Shown in pieces: positions 1 to 12,100 of a stretch of 64,000 bases of DNA; the first letter of the stretch is position 1, and every line of letters begins with the position of its first letter. The notes under the pieces are model-generated. The model saw only the letters and a program-made list of their open reading frames with translations, made no database searches and was not told the DNA's origin. A program made the position numbers and the translations under genes. This DNA comes from Daucus carota subsp. sativus (lineage: Eukaryota > Streptophyta > Magnoliopsida > Apiales > Apiaceae). The stretch spans positions 40,422,689 through 40,486,688 of the forward strand of contig NC_030381.2 of assembly GCF_001625215.2 (NCBI RefSeq), read 5' to 3'.

Positions 1-1265
1 TCGATCACAAAATTTTTTGGAATACTATAATATGTTCTTGTCTTGTTTCCCAAGTACGTATAAGATACATGCATAAAGACTCCGAATAACATATGAAACA
101 CATATCTTCAGTAGAGAATATAGGTTACTAAAATTAAACGCAAGAGTATTATTTTGGGCAAACAGTGTGGAACTGAGCAGTTTCTTAATTTAGCAACTTT
201 ACAGCGTATCTTCCATTATGTTTTTGATTGCCATATACATGGTTCCACGGGTGTAGCTTTGGTGTAATTTGTGAAAAATAACAGTAGAATGAACAATATA
301 TTAATGACGAAAATTCTGAAAAGTTAGAAAGTTGTAACACATTTCTAGTATTCCTATTTCTCCCTTGATTTCTCATCATTCTTCCCATATGAAGGTTAAA
401 AGGTTAAAATTATAGAGCTACAGAAAGGGAAAGGAATATAAATCCAATGAATGTTAGAATGCTAACAGAAAACCTATCCTAGCAGCCTGGTACAAAGATA
501 TATAATAAAACGAATAAACACGCAATAAACGAACTTTCTGAAGCAAGATTCCATTATTTCTAATCAAAACATGAACTTATGAGCAAAAAAACATCAAAAT
601 TAATAATAAGGGGGCTCAGAATCAAATTGGAGAACTGTTTACTTACAAATTCATCAAACATTTATCTCACTACCCATACATGTAATACCAAATATTTACG
701 TCCTAAAAGAGGGAACCTAATTAATTTTTGTATAATCTTCCATCGTGCCTCTCAACAGTCATTCATTTTCTCTCAACCCAATCATCTCCTCAACCTTTCA
801 CAAACAATAGTTAGCTATGAATCAAACACCACTGTCAGCGAATAATACTAAAATTCAATTATTCGAGACGAGAAATCAAATCATAAAGCAAGTTGACAGC
901 TCAAGTCCATATGAAGTCAAATCCTTATACTATTGAGTAACAATAAAGTTTGCATCTTTGCAAGAAGCCCACGAGAAATAAGCAAAAAACAAAAATATAA
1001 ACGTGAAAAAAGGCGTAATTAAGCTAGCAAAGCAATCGAAAACATGTTAGAAACAAGAATAGGGCACTTGGAGAAACATGTATATGTACAGAAGGTGTTT
1101 GATGAGAAGTGCAAGCAAGCAAACCCTAAATTAGGGCAAGATGTATGAAGAGAAAGAGGATGAAGAGATAGAATAGTACCATGATTCGAGAGCACACAAG
1201 TGAATTGACTTCCTGCTCGGACTTCACTTGTGTTTTCTCTGTGGGCGCACTGTAGATACAAAGCT
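1..1265. other. No recognised gene; possible 5' end of a minus-strand gene
   Basis: AT-rich sequence without a convincing coding exon. On the minus strand, about 1260 down to 1100 looks like a transcription start region: a stretch free of long AT runs, an ATG near 1183 followed by a possible donor (ATG then GTACTA), and a CCCTAA/TAGGGTTT motif near 1115-1135 like those in plant 5' leaders. A second possible donor (GTAAGT, minus) lies near 650. If real, the gene would run left out of the window. The open frames here match no family I know, so no CDS is called. Confidence 0.3.
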
Positions 1266-1268
1266 TTA

Positions 1269-1624
1269 GAGCAAGTCCAAGAGTGCCTCAAATTGTTGTC
1301 CTAAGTTAAAATTTAGGGCATTTGATAAAAAAGACTGCTCCAACAATGTCCTAGTGATGCCTTATATCACTAGGACAACTCCTTCAAGCCCCATATTTGA
1401 GGCACTCTCTCTTGCCCTATCCCATATTTTATAATAAATTTCTATCTACACTCTCTTTTATGTTTTAATGATGAAAGTGAACTTTTAATAATAAAATATT
1501 AAACAAATAGAGAAAATAAGGCACATTGTTGGAGTTGAAGTTGGTTGAATATGTCCTAAACTACTAGGACATAATTTTTTATATTATATATAGGACTTCA
1601 ATTAGGACACTGTTGGACTTGCTC
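1269..1624. mobile_element. MITE with TTA target duplication (PIF/Harbinger-like)
   Basis: The ends are inverted repeats: GAGCAAGTCCAAGAGTG on the left and the complement of GAGCAAGTCCAACAGTG on the right. Both flanks carry TTA (1266-1268 and 1625-1627), the three-base target duplication usual for PIF/Harbinger. The 356-base element has no coding capacity. Inside are an 11-base hairpin (1348-1376) and a second inverted pair, CTCCAACAATG near 1333 against CATTGTTGGAG near 1523, so it may be a nested or composite element. Confidence 0.8.
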
Positions 1625-1627
1625 TTA

Positions 1628-3602
1628 CTTCTTCCAAACTTATGATTTACAGCTAAAACTAGGACCCGAGTACCGACACATATTATTTATATTTTCATGT
1701 CACAATTTTGTGGTCTAAATTTTATAATTTTATAATTTGAAAAGGTTTTTCTCTTAAATTTTATTGTTAACATTATATGTTTTTATTTATGGTCCAATTT
1801 ATGTTAACTTGTTTTCTAAAAATAAATCATTTATTCATGGGAAAATATTAAAATATGTATTTTAATTGTCAAATTTACCCAAACATATTTCAAATAAACA
1901 ATAGTTCACGAAAAAAATATATTTCATAGTTCACGAAAAAAATATATTTCTTCAATATATGAAAAGTGTTTATACGGAATGTATTTCGATAAACTTGAAA
2001 AAATAAATATTTTCATATTTTTATAGATAAGTAATTTATTTCTAAAAAATAAAATAAGACAAACAAGATTATAAAATATAAATAGACAGCATTAACGACA
2101 AGTTTTAACATAATACCAATTTAGGACTACAAAATATAAGGATTATCAATTTTGAATTGTAAACTGTTACAAGAAGAAATATAAGTGCTTATTTGTGTTT
2201 GGGCCAAAATTAAGAATTATAAATTGTAACTAACTCTATTTTACATGTACGCGATAGTTTACACGCTAAATCATATTTTTATTTTTTTAATTGCACCGTA
2301 AACTCGCATTTTGTTAAATGGCAAAACTTTTATTCCCCGCTGCCGGAAGTTGGAAACAACTTATTAATAAAGTTGGCGTAAAAGATACTTATAAGCCAGA
2401 ATATAATAAGTAGAAAATTCTAATATTTTAGTGACTTAATTTTATTTTTGAAATTTGATACAAATATATATACGACCACTATACAATATAATTTATAATC
2501 TTTTATTATAATAATAATAATGTAAGTTATAAATATCAATAAAAATAATCCAAACACATAAATTAAAAATTAATTTTCGCTTATAAATAACACATCTCAC
2601 ATATAAATAATAAACAATTCTTTTGAGTTGATCCTTCCTAATTCTTCCAAAACATATTTAAAATCGAACATTTTTTTTCTTTCTGAAACTAATTAAAATT
2701 GAATTATTAATCATTTAAAAATTTATTTTTATAATATTAATATATCTTGGAGATATAATTAAGTAATCAAATAAACATTATTATAATATAAAAAATTAAC
2801 TCAAATTCTATTTCAGTTAAACAAGAGAGTGTTATCAGACTGTTATTTTAGAAACTAGAAACTACTCCTTCGATCACTGTTTATAACTACAGAAATTATT
2901 AGTTTCCATGTTGTTAATCACTATTTATACATAAATTCATCGGATTTTAATTTTAATAATTGAGAAAATTTACTTATAATTGATATCAGTGGGTGATTAT
3001 TGATAATCAATTATAGTTATGATCAATTATAGTTGTATAAGGATGATAGCAAATGACGGGATGAAATGTGTGATGATGGTCAAATAGTCATCAGTAGTAA
3101 CAAGTTAAGATGACAAGGTGATAGGCGAATCATGATTGTAAGTGACGGCGATAGTAGTGAAAGAGGTTGATAATGATGATAGGAGTTCCATAAATGTAGT
3201 ATGATTGAAGATGATGATGACATACGTTGTATATATGTGTATTTATATATCTATATTTGTCAGATTTTGCATATATAAAATAGTGATTTCTGATATACAA
3301 ATGAGTGATTTTTGTAGTTAAGAACAGTGATGAAAAATTATCCAGAGAATAGTTTCTAGTTTGTAAGCTAATTTAGTTTGCAGTGGAGAGTAAGCCCTAT
3401 ATATTAGGCAACCCAAATTAGGACTTGCAATTATATATAAGAACTTCAGGTGGATTTCAACATGAAAGAAGTTCAGTAAATTTATAGCTTGTGAACATGA
3501 ATTAGAAGCTACTTAACTGTATGGAAGAAACATCTGAGTTGATTATAAATTCTCAGCCTGAGGGCAGTTTTGCCTCCATGAATAAATGTTGTATTTTGCT
3601 AT
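1628..3602. other. Intergenic, AT-rich
   Basis: No gene or clear repeat structure seen. The right end, from about 3500, is the likely 3' untranslated region of the minus-strand transporter that ends at 3603. Confidence 0.6.
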
Positions 3603-6600
3603 CTAGTATCTACCCTCTGCATTCTTAACAAGGGAGACCAGTTCGATATCCTTGATGTCTGGAACATACTCTACTGCTTTTGCATCTTGTTCTTCACTTG
3701 GAAGAATAGATGAAGCTGGATCACCCCCTCCTACCAAAAAAAGTAGAGAGATTGGAACTAATCTTAGTACGTTTCGTATTAAAATGGCCAACCAAAGATT
3801 GTCAAATTGGGTCCTCGTGACATTTGTAAGATGGAGTAACAACCCTCCTCCCCATGTTGATGAGAAAACGCCAGCATTGTCAATAGACATTAGCAAGGCA
3901 AAGAATGTGCCTTCAATGCCGGAGGGACAGAGCTGCGAACTTAGGACAAGAAGGGGCATCCATTTTAATTTTGCAGTCATTTGGTAGATGCTTTCATCAA
4001 TGACAGCAAATACGTAGTCAGGGATTCCCAGTTTTAAGTTTAGCCTTAAGACGAGAAACAGATCAAGCATCCCTGAAAGACCAAGTACTAACTGAGTCCA
4101 GAAGAGTAAACTCCTGAATGCATGATCTTTCAGACTATACTGATACAAGGTGGCGCCCAGAAGAGATCCCACCGAACCAATTGAGAGCATGTAACCAATT
4201 GCCTCCTATATGTAGAAAGGAAATCAACAAAATTAAGTCTAGCACTGATTTATATTTTGCTATATGGAGTGTTTTAATAATGAATTACCATAATATAAGC
4301 TCAAAAAAGCTAAACATATTATTTTGCATTCAGCAATGTTTGACATGGGTTAATGCATAGACAACTTGGACATGGGTTGTTATCTAATTTTTCTTGTTAC
4401 AAGGACTAGAGATTAGTGTACAAATCATAATCTTTTGATTCTATACTAACTAAGTAATAAATGGGCCTCTTTCTCATGATCATACAGGCTGGTCTCTGAA
4501 ACTAGAACTGTGTTGTAGCATTTCAAATTATGTATGGATGTGTCTGTCAGATATGGAAAGAGAATCTGAAAATTTATACCTTAGAAAAAGATGGACCATC
4601 TTTCGAATCAGTGTACCAGTAGAACATGCCTTCATATATGTTCAAGCTTAATGCAAAGGATAGATACATATATAAGCATGGTCTCCACACCTCTGGTAAC
4701 ATTAGTGTGTTCCACATTGAACTAGCTGCATCTAGAAATTTTTGACGTACCTGACAACAAAAAAGATTAAATCAAAGCCGAGGTTTAATAGATAAAAAGA
4801 AATATATATTTGTTCATTTGCCTATATATAAAAAAACGGATGCTGAATACCTGCCCATATGCAAAGTTAGGTGTATGTGGTTCCTTTAGCAAAAAGCCAA
4901 CAAGTAACAGAAGCCCTGCTGGGATGGTTAACAAGCCGTAAACCCCCTGTAGCACATGAAGATTCAGAAAGTCATATATTTTTTAATCGGAGAAGCTAAT
5001 TTAGTATATATACCAAAATAGAAATTGCACGAACCCTTGGGCCAATTAAATGAACAAATATTCCGCTTAAAGAAAACCCTATTAAAGCTCCAATTGAAGC
5101 ACTTAGAGAGCATAAGCTTTGCATGTCGGCAGCAAGAACTGGATGGCTGCCACTTTTCTGAGCGACACAAGCATCAATGGTTACATCAGCGATTGCAACC
5201 CCAGCACTTCCTACTAATAAAGATAATAGTGCAAATAGAATATGCAGGTTTTTGTGCAACGATAGAAAGAGCATGGAGACAAGACCAAAAATGCCTGGAA
5301 AAACCATGGAGCAACATGTTAGTTTAAGAAACATATGGTAGCCTGAATCAAATATTATGCAAAATGTTAAGTACTTTAGTGGAGAAAAAAAGGTAACAAT
5401 ATGACTACATGATGATTATTCAATACTAGCTGGAAACTAATGTTCTGTCTCCTAGAGCCTAGAGGTAGTTGGACCAAGTTATACAACTAAAAAATGTTCT
5501 GGTTAAGATAGTTTTGCACTAAGAATATTAAAGGAAAGGAAGCTGGATAAGCGCGCTTGATGTCCAGCTCATGGTTTAACAAATAACGACATCTGTAATA
5601 TTAAGATTGTGTCAGATCATAATTTCCAGACTCATATTAGATTAGTCATATTATTATTAGATATAGCAATAACAAAGTAAATATTCTATATTGGAGTGGG
5701 GAAGTATAAACACAAATATGATCATATTTAGGATATGATTTAGGAGAACTATGATCCGCAATAGACACAATTTACTTCCATCGTGATGGAGATGAGCAGA
5801 GTCACAGAGGCTAATTGAAGACATATAGTAAAAGAGGAGCAGAGAGAAGAGGAAGGACAAGAGTTATTTTGACTCATCCAAAGTGTTGATAACTTAAATT
5901 AGAAAAAGGTTTAGCAGTTGGATGCAGACTTGAGTTAGTTATGATCTTCGTTTTCAACTTCATATGAAGGCAATCTAAAGACATCACAAAGAGGTGACAA
6001 GGGGCAGATAACTGCATCATCGAGTAAGGTGTTATAAGAGTTTCAGTTAAGACAAAATGAAGGCTCATTTCGACCTTGTGCAAATTCCTATAGCCTGATT
6101 AAATGAAGTTGCTCAATATTTGAAAATGGATTTGGTAAGCGTTATAAGTTGGTTATATTTTTGATAATATATATATTCTGCTTTATATATATTACTGTCA
6201 AAAGGAAAAAAATGCACTTTCATACAATATGAAAATTGAAAACCTATACAACCAAAGAAGTTTAGTTAAGCAGTACAAAATGTCCTCCACATATCACAAC
6301 AACGTTTATTTTTTTCTTGCTGTGTCTATGACAAATTGACAATCCTGCAATCATACTGATAACAGTTACGTTTTCCTTTGTCCAGGTAATCCTTAATTAT
6401 CAATTTTATGAAGGTAAAATTCTAGTATACAAATATATTCTAACGTACAACAGTTTATATTTGTCCAAGAAACTTTAATTTTCTTTTCATATTGAATACT
6501 AATATTTGACAAGTAATCAAGAACTGGAAAGCCACGACCAACTGCAATGAATTTCTCTTTTCTTTTCTTGTCTTTTCTTATTTCTTCCTTGTCCTTATGC

Positions 6601-7905
6601 CGTCAAACTTTGTTCTTCTATAATTGCATCACCCCGCCACCATATCCAAATCCAACTGCAAGGTGTCCTACACTCGCACTTTTTTTTTTATTCTAAAGGG
6701 TAAGTATCACACTACCACTGGCAAATACTGATACTTAATGCCTAACTTGCAGACTAGGAAAAGTGAAGTTTGGGTCAATGTTAGCAGCTATTTTGGTGGT
6801 GAGAGTGGCTCAAGTACTGAGAATGGAGGCACCAGAAATGAGTAAAACTTGTTTAATTTTATGTAGGATATTAAAAATAATAAGGTGATGTAGCTAACAT
6901 ATGTTTGATGCTCGAATACTTGCTATGGAAATAAATTTGAGAAGAATTCTATTCTACATAAATACTAAAATTTATGGTAGATTGAGGTTGCAGAGCTTCT
7001 CTTTTAGGCCAGTCATCAATGGGTACTGCTCTTTCAAGGGCTTAAATTCATGTCTAGCTTTGCCATGTTGTACCTTTGAGTTGTTCCTCCAAACATAATT
7101 ATAATTATCTTTTATATTATAAAATTTCTTTTGTGACATCCCCTAATATCTGAAGATATTGGGAAGATTGGTCATCGGATATAGTATTAGAGCTCAGGTA
7201 TACCAAGAGGTTGAGCTCTGGTACTCCAACTATTTTACAAATTCTTAACTACACACAGAAGTAAATATTGCCACATTTCATCAAAAAGCTTCCTACTTAT
7301 TTAACTTTAAATCCACTCCAATTCATCAGGAACAAAGTAACAAGTAAATTAATTTGCATATATTGATATTTTCTAACCTGCTTAGATGTTAGTTCTAAAC
7401 TTATTCAGTCCGATCATTTGCTAAGTGCTCTACTAAATTTTGTACAAGGGACAGGAGAAGATTATAATTACTGTTAATTGTTCGGTAAAATCATCAATCA
7501 AAACAATTCTGTACATAATGCAACTTATCAATTAGTACCTGCAAATATGAAATAAGGCCTTCTACGATACCCAAAAACCGGTACAACGTCTGTGAGAAGG
7601 CCCCATATAGGTTTGACAAGCCAAGGAATATTAGTGATTCCAGAGTAAACTTGTGCTTCAGAAGGCTGAACTTTCTGCACATCCTTCATATAATACTCTG
7701 TGCCTACCCGTGCAAGAGCTCCTCCGAGTCCTTGACTTACTCCATAGACCATCAAAACTGCAAAAACAAACGTCCAGTGCATTTCAGTGACAAGCATTCT
7801 AAACCAATTAATTGGCCCCCAGAAACCGGCACTCGGCCCTTTATTGGATTCATAATGTTGAACTTCCTCTGCCTCACTTGATATTTGAAGTTCTTCCTCC
7901 ACCAT
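3603..7905 (-). CDS. Folate-biopterin transporter (BT1/FBT family), copy A
   Basis: Predicted membrane carrier of the folate-biopterin transporter family, a major-facilitator relative that moves folates or pterins; substrate and membrane are not shown here. Five exons on the minus strand: 7905-7539, 5294-5035, 4946-4851, 4750-4580 and 4205-3603. All junctions are GT-AG and phases join cleanly to give 498 residues. Exon 1 carries the family's region [20 protein letters not shown] followed by RRRPYF; exon 2 carries [11 protein letters not shown]; exon 5 carries [14 protein letters not shown]. Hydrophobic segments alternate along the protein, as expected for 11-12 helices. The N-terminus is acidic (MVEEELQ) with no obvious transit peptide, unlike the known chloroplast member. 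Intron 1 is about 2.2 kb. The start is the first ATG of the long exon and matches copy B. It is the downstream member of a tandem pair and looks intact. Confidence 0.93.
5813..5822. other. Paralogous empty site for the 11564-12120 MITE
   Basis: In intron 1 of copy A the sequence around AATTGAAGAC aligns with the 10-base target AATTGGAATA that flanks the MITE in intron 1 of copy B. Upstream both copies share GAGATGAGCAGA. Downstream, GTAAAAGAGGAGCAG aligns with GTTGAAAAAGGAGCAG. Copy A therefore shows the site without the insertion. Confidence 0.65.
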
Positions 7906-9172
7906 TACTTACTCCAGATGCTTTTTGAAAAAAAATTGACCCAGATTATCATTCCCCAAAAATCTTACAACATGTGAAAATGATAATAGCATACATATAT
8001 CTACATCAAGCACTTTTTTGATAAGAGCCCTTAGTCTCTTACACATGCATGCCTCCACTAATGCTCGAACCTTGAACCTCGTGTTACGAAGAGAAGAGGG
8101 ATATCACTGGCTGCAATACTAGAAATATGAAGATATGGCTGAGAAGAAAGAACACTGATAATGGGTGACAATGATTACAAAAAGTAGTAATAATTGTGAT
8201 GATACATACTCAGATAAACTAGAGTTGATGTGAAGTTAGTAGCAAGAAACAAGAAAGTCAACTCAGACTAATGTATGATCTTGAAACTGAATTGCAGGCT
8301 TTTCTCAGATCTTAAAAGTTTGAGCTCTTCATCTAACCAAGTTGAAATCAGAAGTCAACCCTCCCACCTATCAGTAAAATTCATTCAAAGTGTTGCAGTT
8401 ATATTTTGGAATGCACATTAGGGTATCCACATGAACTAAACACCTACAACTAAAAATACACAAAAACAACAAGAAGAAAAAAGGGCAGGCTGGGCAGCCT
8501 TCAATAAGTGTCACTGCAAAGAATATAATGAAAATATTTAGCATTGGATACAACTTGTGCCCACAATAAAATCAGTATCATCGACAACACTTTCACTTCT
8601 TTAGCTACGATGTTCACATGAAACAAAACCTACCCCTTCTCATATGAAACAAATGTCAAGTAACCAAATTGAGCCCCGCAGATCTTATAATTTTCAACAC
8701 TCAACATTTAAATAAAACAATACTTCAAGATCGAGCTCTGATACTATGTTCACAGAGAAAAAGGCTCAGAAGGATCTTATACTCTTCAACAACCAATACA
8801 CATATATGTTGTAACATTGTCAAATTATAATCGTTACAATAACAAATTATCCAACATATACTACAACATTGATACGAATGCTGAAAATTTGACATTCCTT
8901 CTACAGGTACGCTTTAATCAGGATTTACATCTAAATAGTAATTCTAAGCTGATTCTATGTAACTCTTCTGTTGAAAAAATTGTGTACAGTAACAGTGCAA
9001 TGACATCTACAACAATTGACATCTGTACTCCCTAAGTAATTTTATGGGAGCAGAAGCTATAACCTGTAAAACAATTTAGGTTTAATTCATTATGAACTTT
9101 TGGCTAAGGTGGTCATGACCTCAACGTATACAGGACCGTGATTTCTTTCCCCCATGATAGCAATATAAGAGT
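7906..9172. promoter_or_regulatory. Intergenic: upstream region of copy A and 3' side of copy B
   Basis: No gene seen. About 8210-8530 aligns with 14400-14775 upstream of copy B. Shared blocks include AACCAAGTT, TTCAAAGTGTTGCAGT and GGCAGCCTTCAA followed by a TCACTG stretch. This is duplicated promoter or leader sequence. To the right, about 8720-8760 contains a CTCTGATACTATGTTCACA stretch resembling a minus-strand copia primer-binding site beside an LTR end, without other retroelement sequence. The last 100-150 bases should be the 3' UTR of copy B. Confidence 0.5.
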
Positions 9173-12100
9173 CTAACGACCATCTGCACTGTTAACAAGG
9201 GAGACAAGTTCAATATCCTTCGAGTCGGGAACATCCTCGACTGCTTTTGCATCGTGTGGTTCATTTGGAAGAATCGATGAAGCTGGATCACCCCTTGATA
9301 CCAAAAATAGCAGAGTGAGTGGAGCTAATCTTAGGACGTTTCGTATTAAAATAGCCAGCCAAAGATTATCAAAGCGAGTTCTCGTAACATTCATAAGATG
9401 AAGTAACAATCCTCCTCCCCATGTCGATGAAAAAAGTCCAGCATTGTCAATAGACATGAGCAAGGCAAAGAAAGTGCCTTCAATCCCAGGGGGACAAAGC
9501 TTTGAGCTTAGGACAAGAAGAGGCATCCATTTTAGTGTGGCAGTCATTCGGTAGATACTTTCGTCAATCACAGCAAATAAGTAGTCAGGAATTCCGAATT
9601 TTAAGTTTAGCCGTAAAACGAGAACGAAATCAAGCATCCCTGACAGACCAAGTACTAATTGAGCCCAGAAGAGTATATTTCTGAATGGATGATCTTTAAG
9701 ACCATACTGATACATAAAGGCCCCAAGAAGAGATCCCACCGAGCCAATTGAGAGCATGTAACCAATTGCCTCCTAAATAAAGTTAATCAACAGATAAGGC
9801 ACGGTGTTACATATACTCTTTTAACTATAAAAAAAAACAGAATGTAACATAGAATTAGAATACAACATAGAAGAAGCTTAACATAAAAATATCAGAATAT
9901 AACATATAAGAAGCTAAGCATCATATTGTGCATCAAACAATCTTTTACCCTTCTGCCAACAAGAATTGGCAATCATGTACTTGGTGACATGACACATCAA
10001 TGATCTCAGACACTTTCTCATAGTTAAATTCCTGTGAAGGTATTTATTTTTGTCACAAGGACAAATTTACTGTAAGCTGTACATATCTCAATCCTTACTT
10101 ATGTTTTAATCAAGTAAACTTCGCTCATCTTTCTCATGATCATAAATATCATAGTTGGTCTTGAATAATAGGGATGCACCTTAGCGCCTCAAATTATTTT
10201 AATGATGTGTCAGGCAAATGTAAATCGAATTTATAGACAGAAGCTTAATAACCTTTGAGAAAGTTGGGCCATCCTTTGAATCAGTGTACCAGTAGAACAT
10301 GCCTTCATATATGTTCAAACTCAATGCGAAGGATAAATACATATATAAACATGGTCTCCATACATCAGGGTATTTTAGTGTGTTCCACATGGAACTAGCT
10401 GCATCTTGAAATTTTACATGTACCTGATTATAAAGTGAATATCATAAATTCGGAACAAAAAAAAACACAGAGGGGATAATTTTAAGTTTCAAAAGATGAA
10501 AAGTTATATATAATGAGAGGCAATGTACCTGTCCATATGCGAAGTTATGTATAGGGGGTTCCTTGAGCACAAAGCCAACAACTAGTAGAAGACCTGCTGG
10601 GATGGTTAACAATCCATAGACCCCCTGTTGCACAAGAAAATATAAGACATTCTATATACAGGAATCCAAATAACACCAATATACTTTTATATGTCAAACT
10701 AAAAAAGTAGCACAAACCCTTGGCCCAATTAAGTGAACAAATATCCCGCTTATAGAGAATCCTACTAAAGCTCCAATTGAAGTACTCAGGGAGCATAAGC
10801 TTTGCATGTCAGCAGCAAACGAAGGATGACTGCCACTTTTCTGAGCCACACAAGCATCAATGGTCACATCGGCTATTGCAACCCCAGTACTCCCTACTAA
10901 TAAAGACAGTAGTGCAAATGCAATATGCAGGCTTTTGTGCAATGATAGAAAGAGCATGGAAATAAGGCCAAAAATGCCTGAAAATAATATAAAGCAACAT
11001 ATTAGTTTATAAATTCAGCTAAGAAAATGATAGCACAACTTAAAAATTATGCAAAAACGTAATATGCACCATTTGTGAGCATTTCCATGAGAAAGCAAAC
11101 TGAAAGAGAACAATATGAAGATATGGTAATACTTTATAGTAAAATTTATGGCCAATCTCCTAGCTGTAGTTGGAGCTAGCTATTGCCTATGAATATAAAT
11201 AATGTTCCAGCATAAAGTATTTGTACTTTGAAGTTCCTTGGTAGGAAATCTGGATAAGTGGGTCCTACTACTGTGTTTGCATATCATGGCATTCCCTAAA
11301 ATTGAGATTGACATTATTCACTTGACTTCAGACTAAAATAAATCTTGTTGCATTGTTTAAAAAAATCATAATTTTCACTCATAAAGGTTAGTCATACTAT
11401 TTTTAGATGAAGCGATGAATGAAGTTAAGTTCTATATTGGTGCGGACGATGGTAAACAAAAGCATGATGATATCTAGGACATGTGATGCCACTGGACGCT
11501 ATACGATGGACAAGTTAAATACACTACATTAGAGATGAGCAGAATTATGGTTAAATTGGAATAGGGCTAAATATCAAAGTGGTCACTGAAGTGGAGGTAA
11601 TATATCACTTTGCTCACTAATCTTATCAGGGTCTCATTTCAATCATTAAAGTCACAATAAATATCAATCAAGTACCTCCAAATTTCAGTTCAAGGAGTAA
11701 AAAATATTATTTATAGAGTTTGACACATTATTTTTGAATACTACCACAACCAAGTAAAAGGTTATGACTTCTACTATTTATGATAATATATTTAGATTTT
11801 TTAAATTTTATTTACTATTTATTTTTTTATTATATTAATACATTTTTTTGTTTTAATTAAAAATAAATACCAAATAAAATTGATAAAATCTAAATATATT
11901 GTCATAAATATTATAAGTCATAACCTTTCAATTGGTTGTGGTAGTATTCAAAAATAATGTGTCAAACTCTCTAAATAATATTTTTACACCTTGAACTGAA
12001 ATTTTGAGGTAGTTGATTGATATTTACTGTGACTTTAATGATTGAAATGAGACCCCAATAAAATTAGTGAGCAAAGTGATATATGACCTCCACTTCAGTG

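Noticed and set aside
185-845. Short frames at the left edge (185-388 minus, 579-845 plus)
   Set aside because: AT-rich low-complexity translation with no motif; chance frames.
1019-1291. 90-residue minus-strand frame
   Set aside because: Runs across the left end of the MITE and a likely leader; composition is not protein-like and no family fits.
7136-7230. GAGCTCTGGTACTCC words resembling copia primer-binding sites
   Set aside because: No LTR, polypurine tract or coding remnant nearby; the words occur in both orientations within 50 bases.
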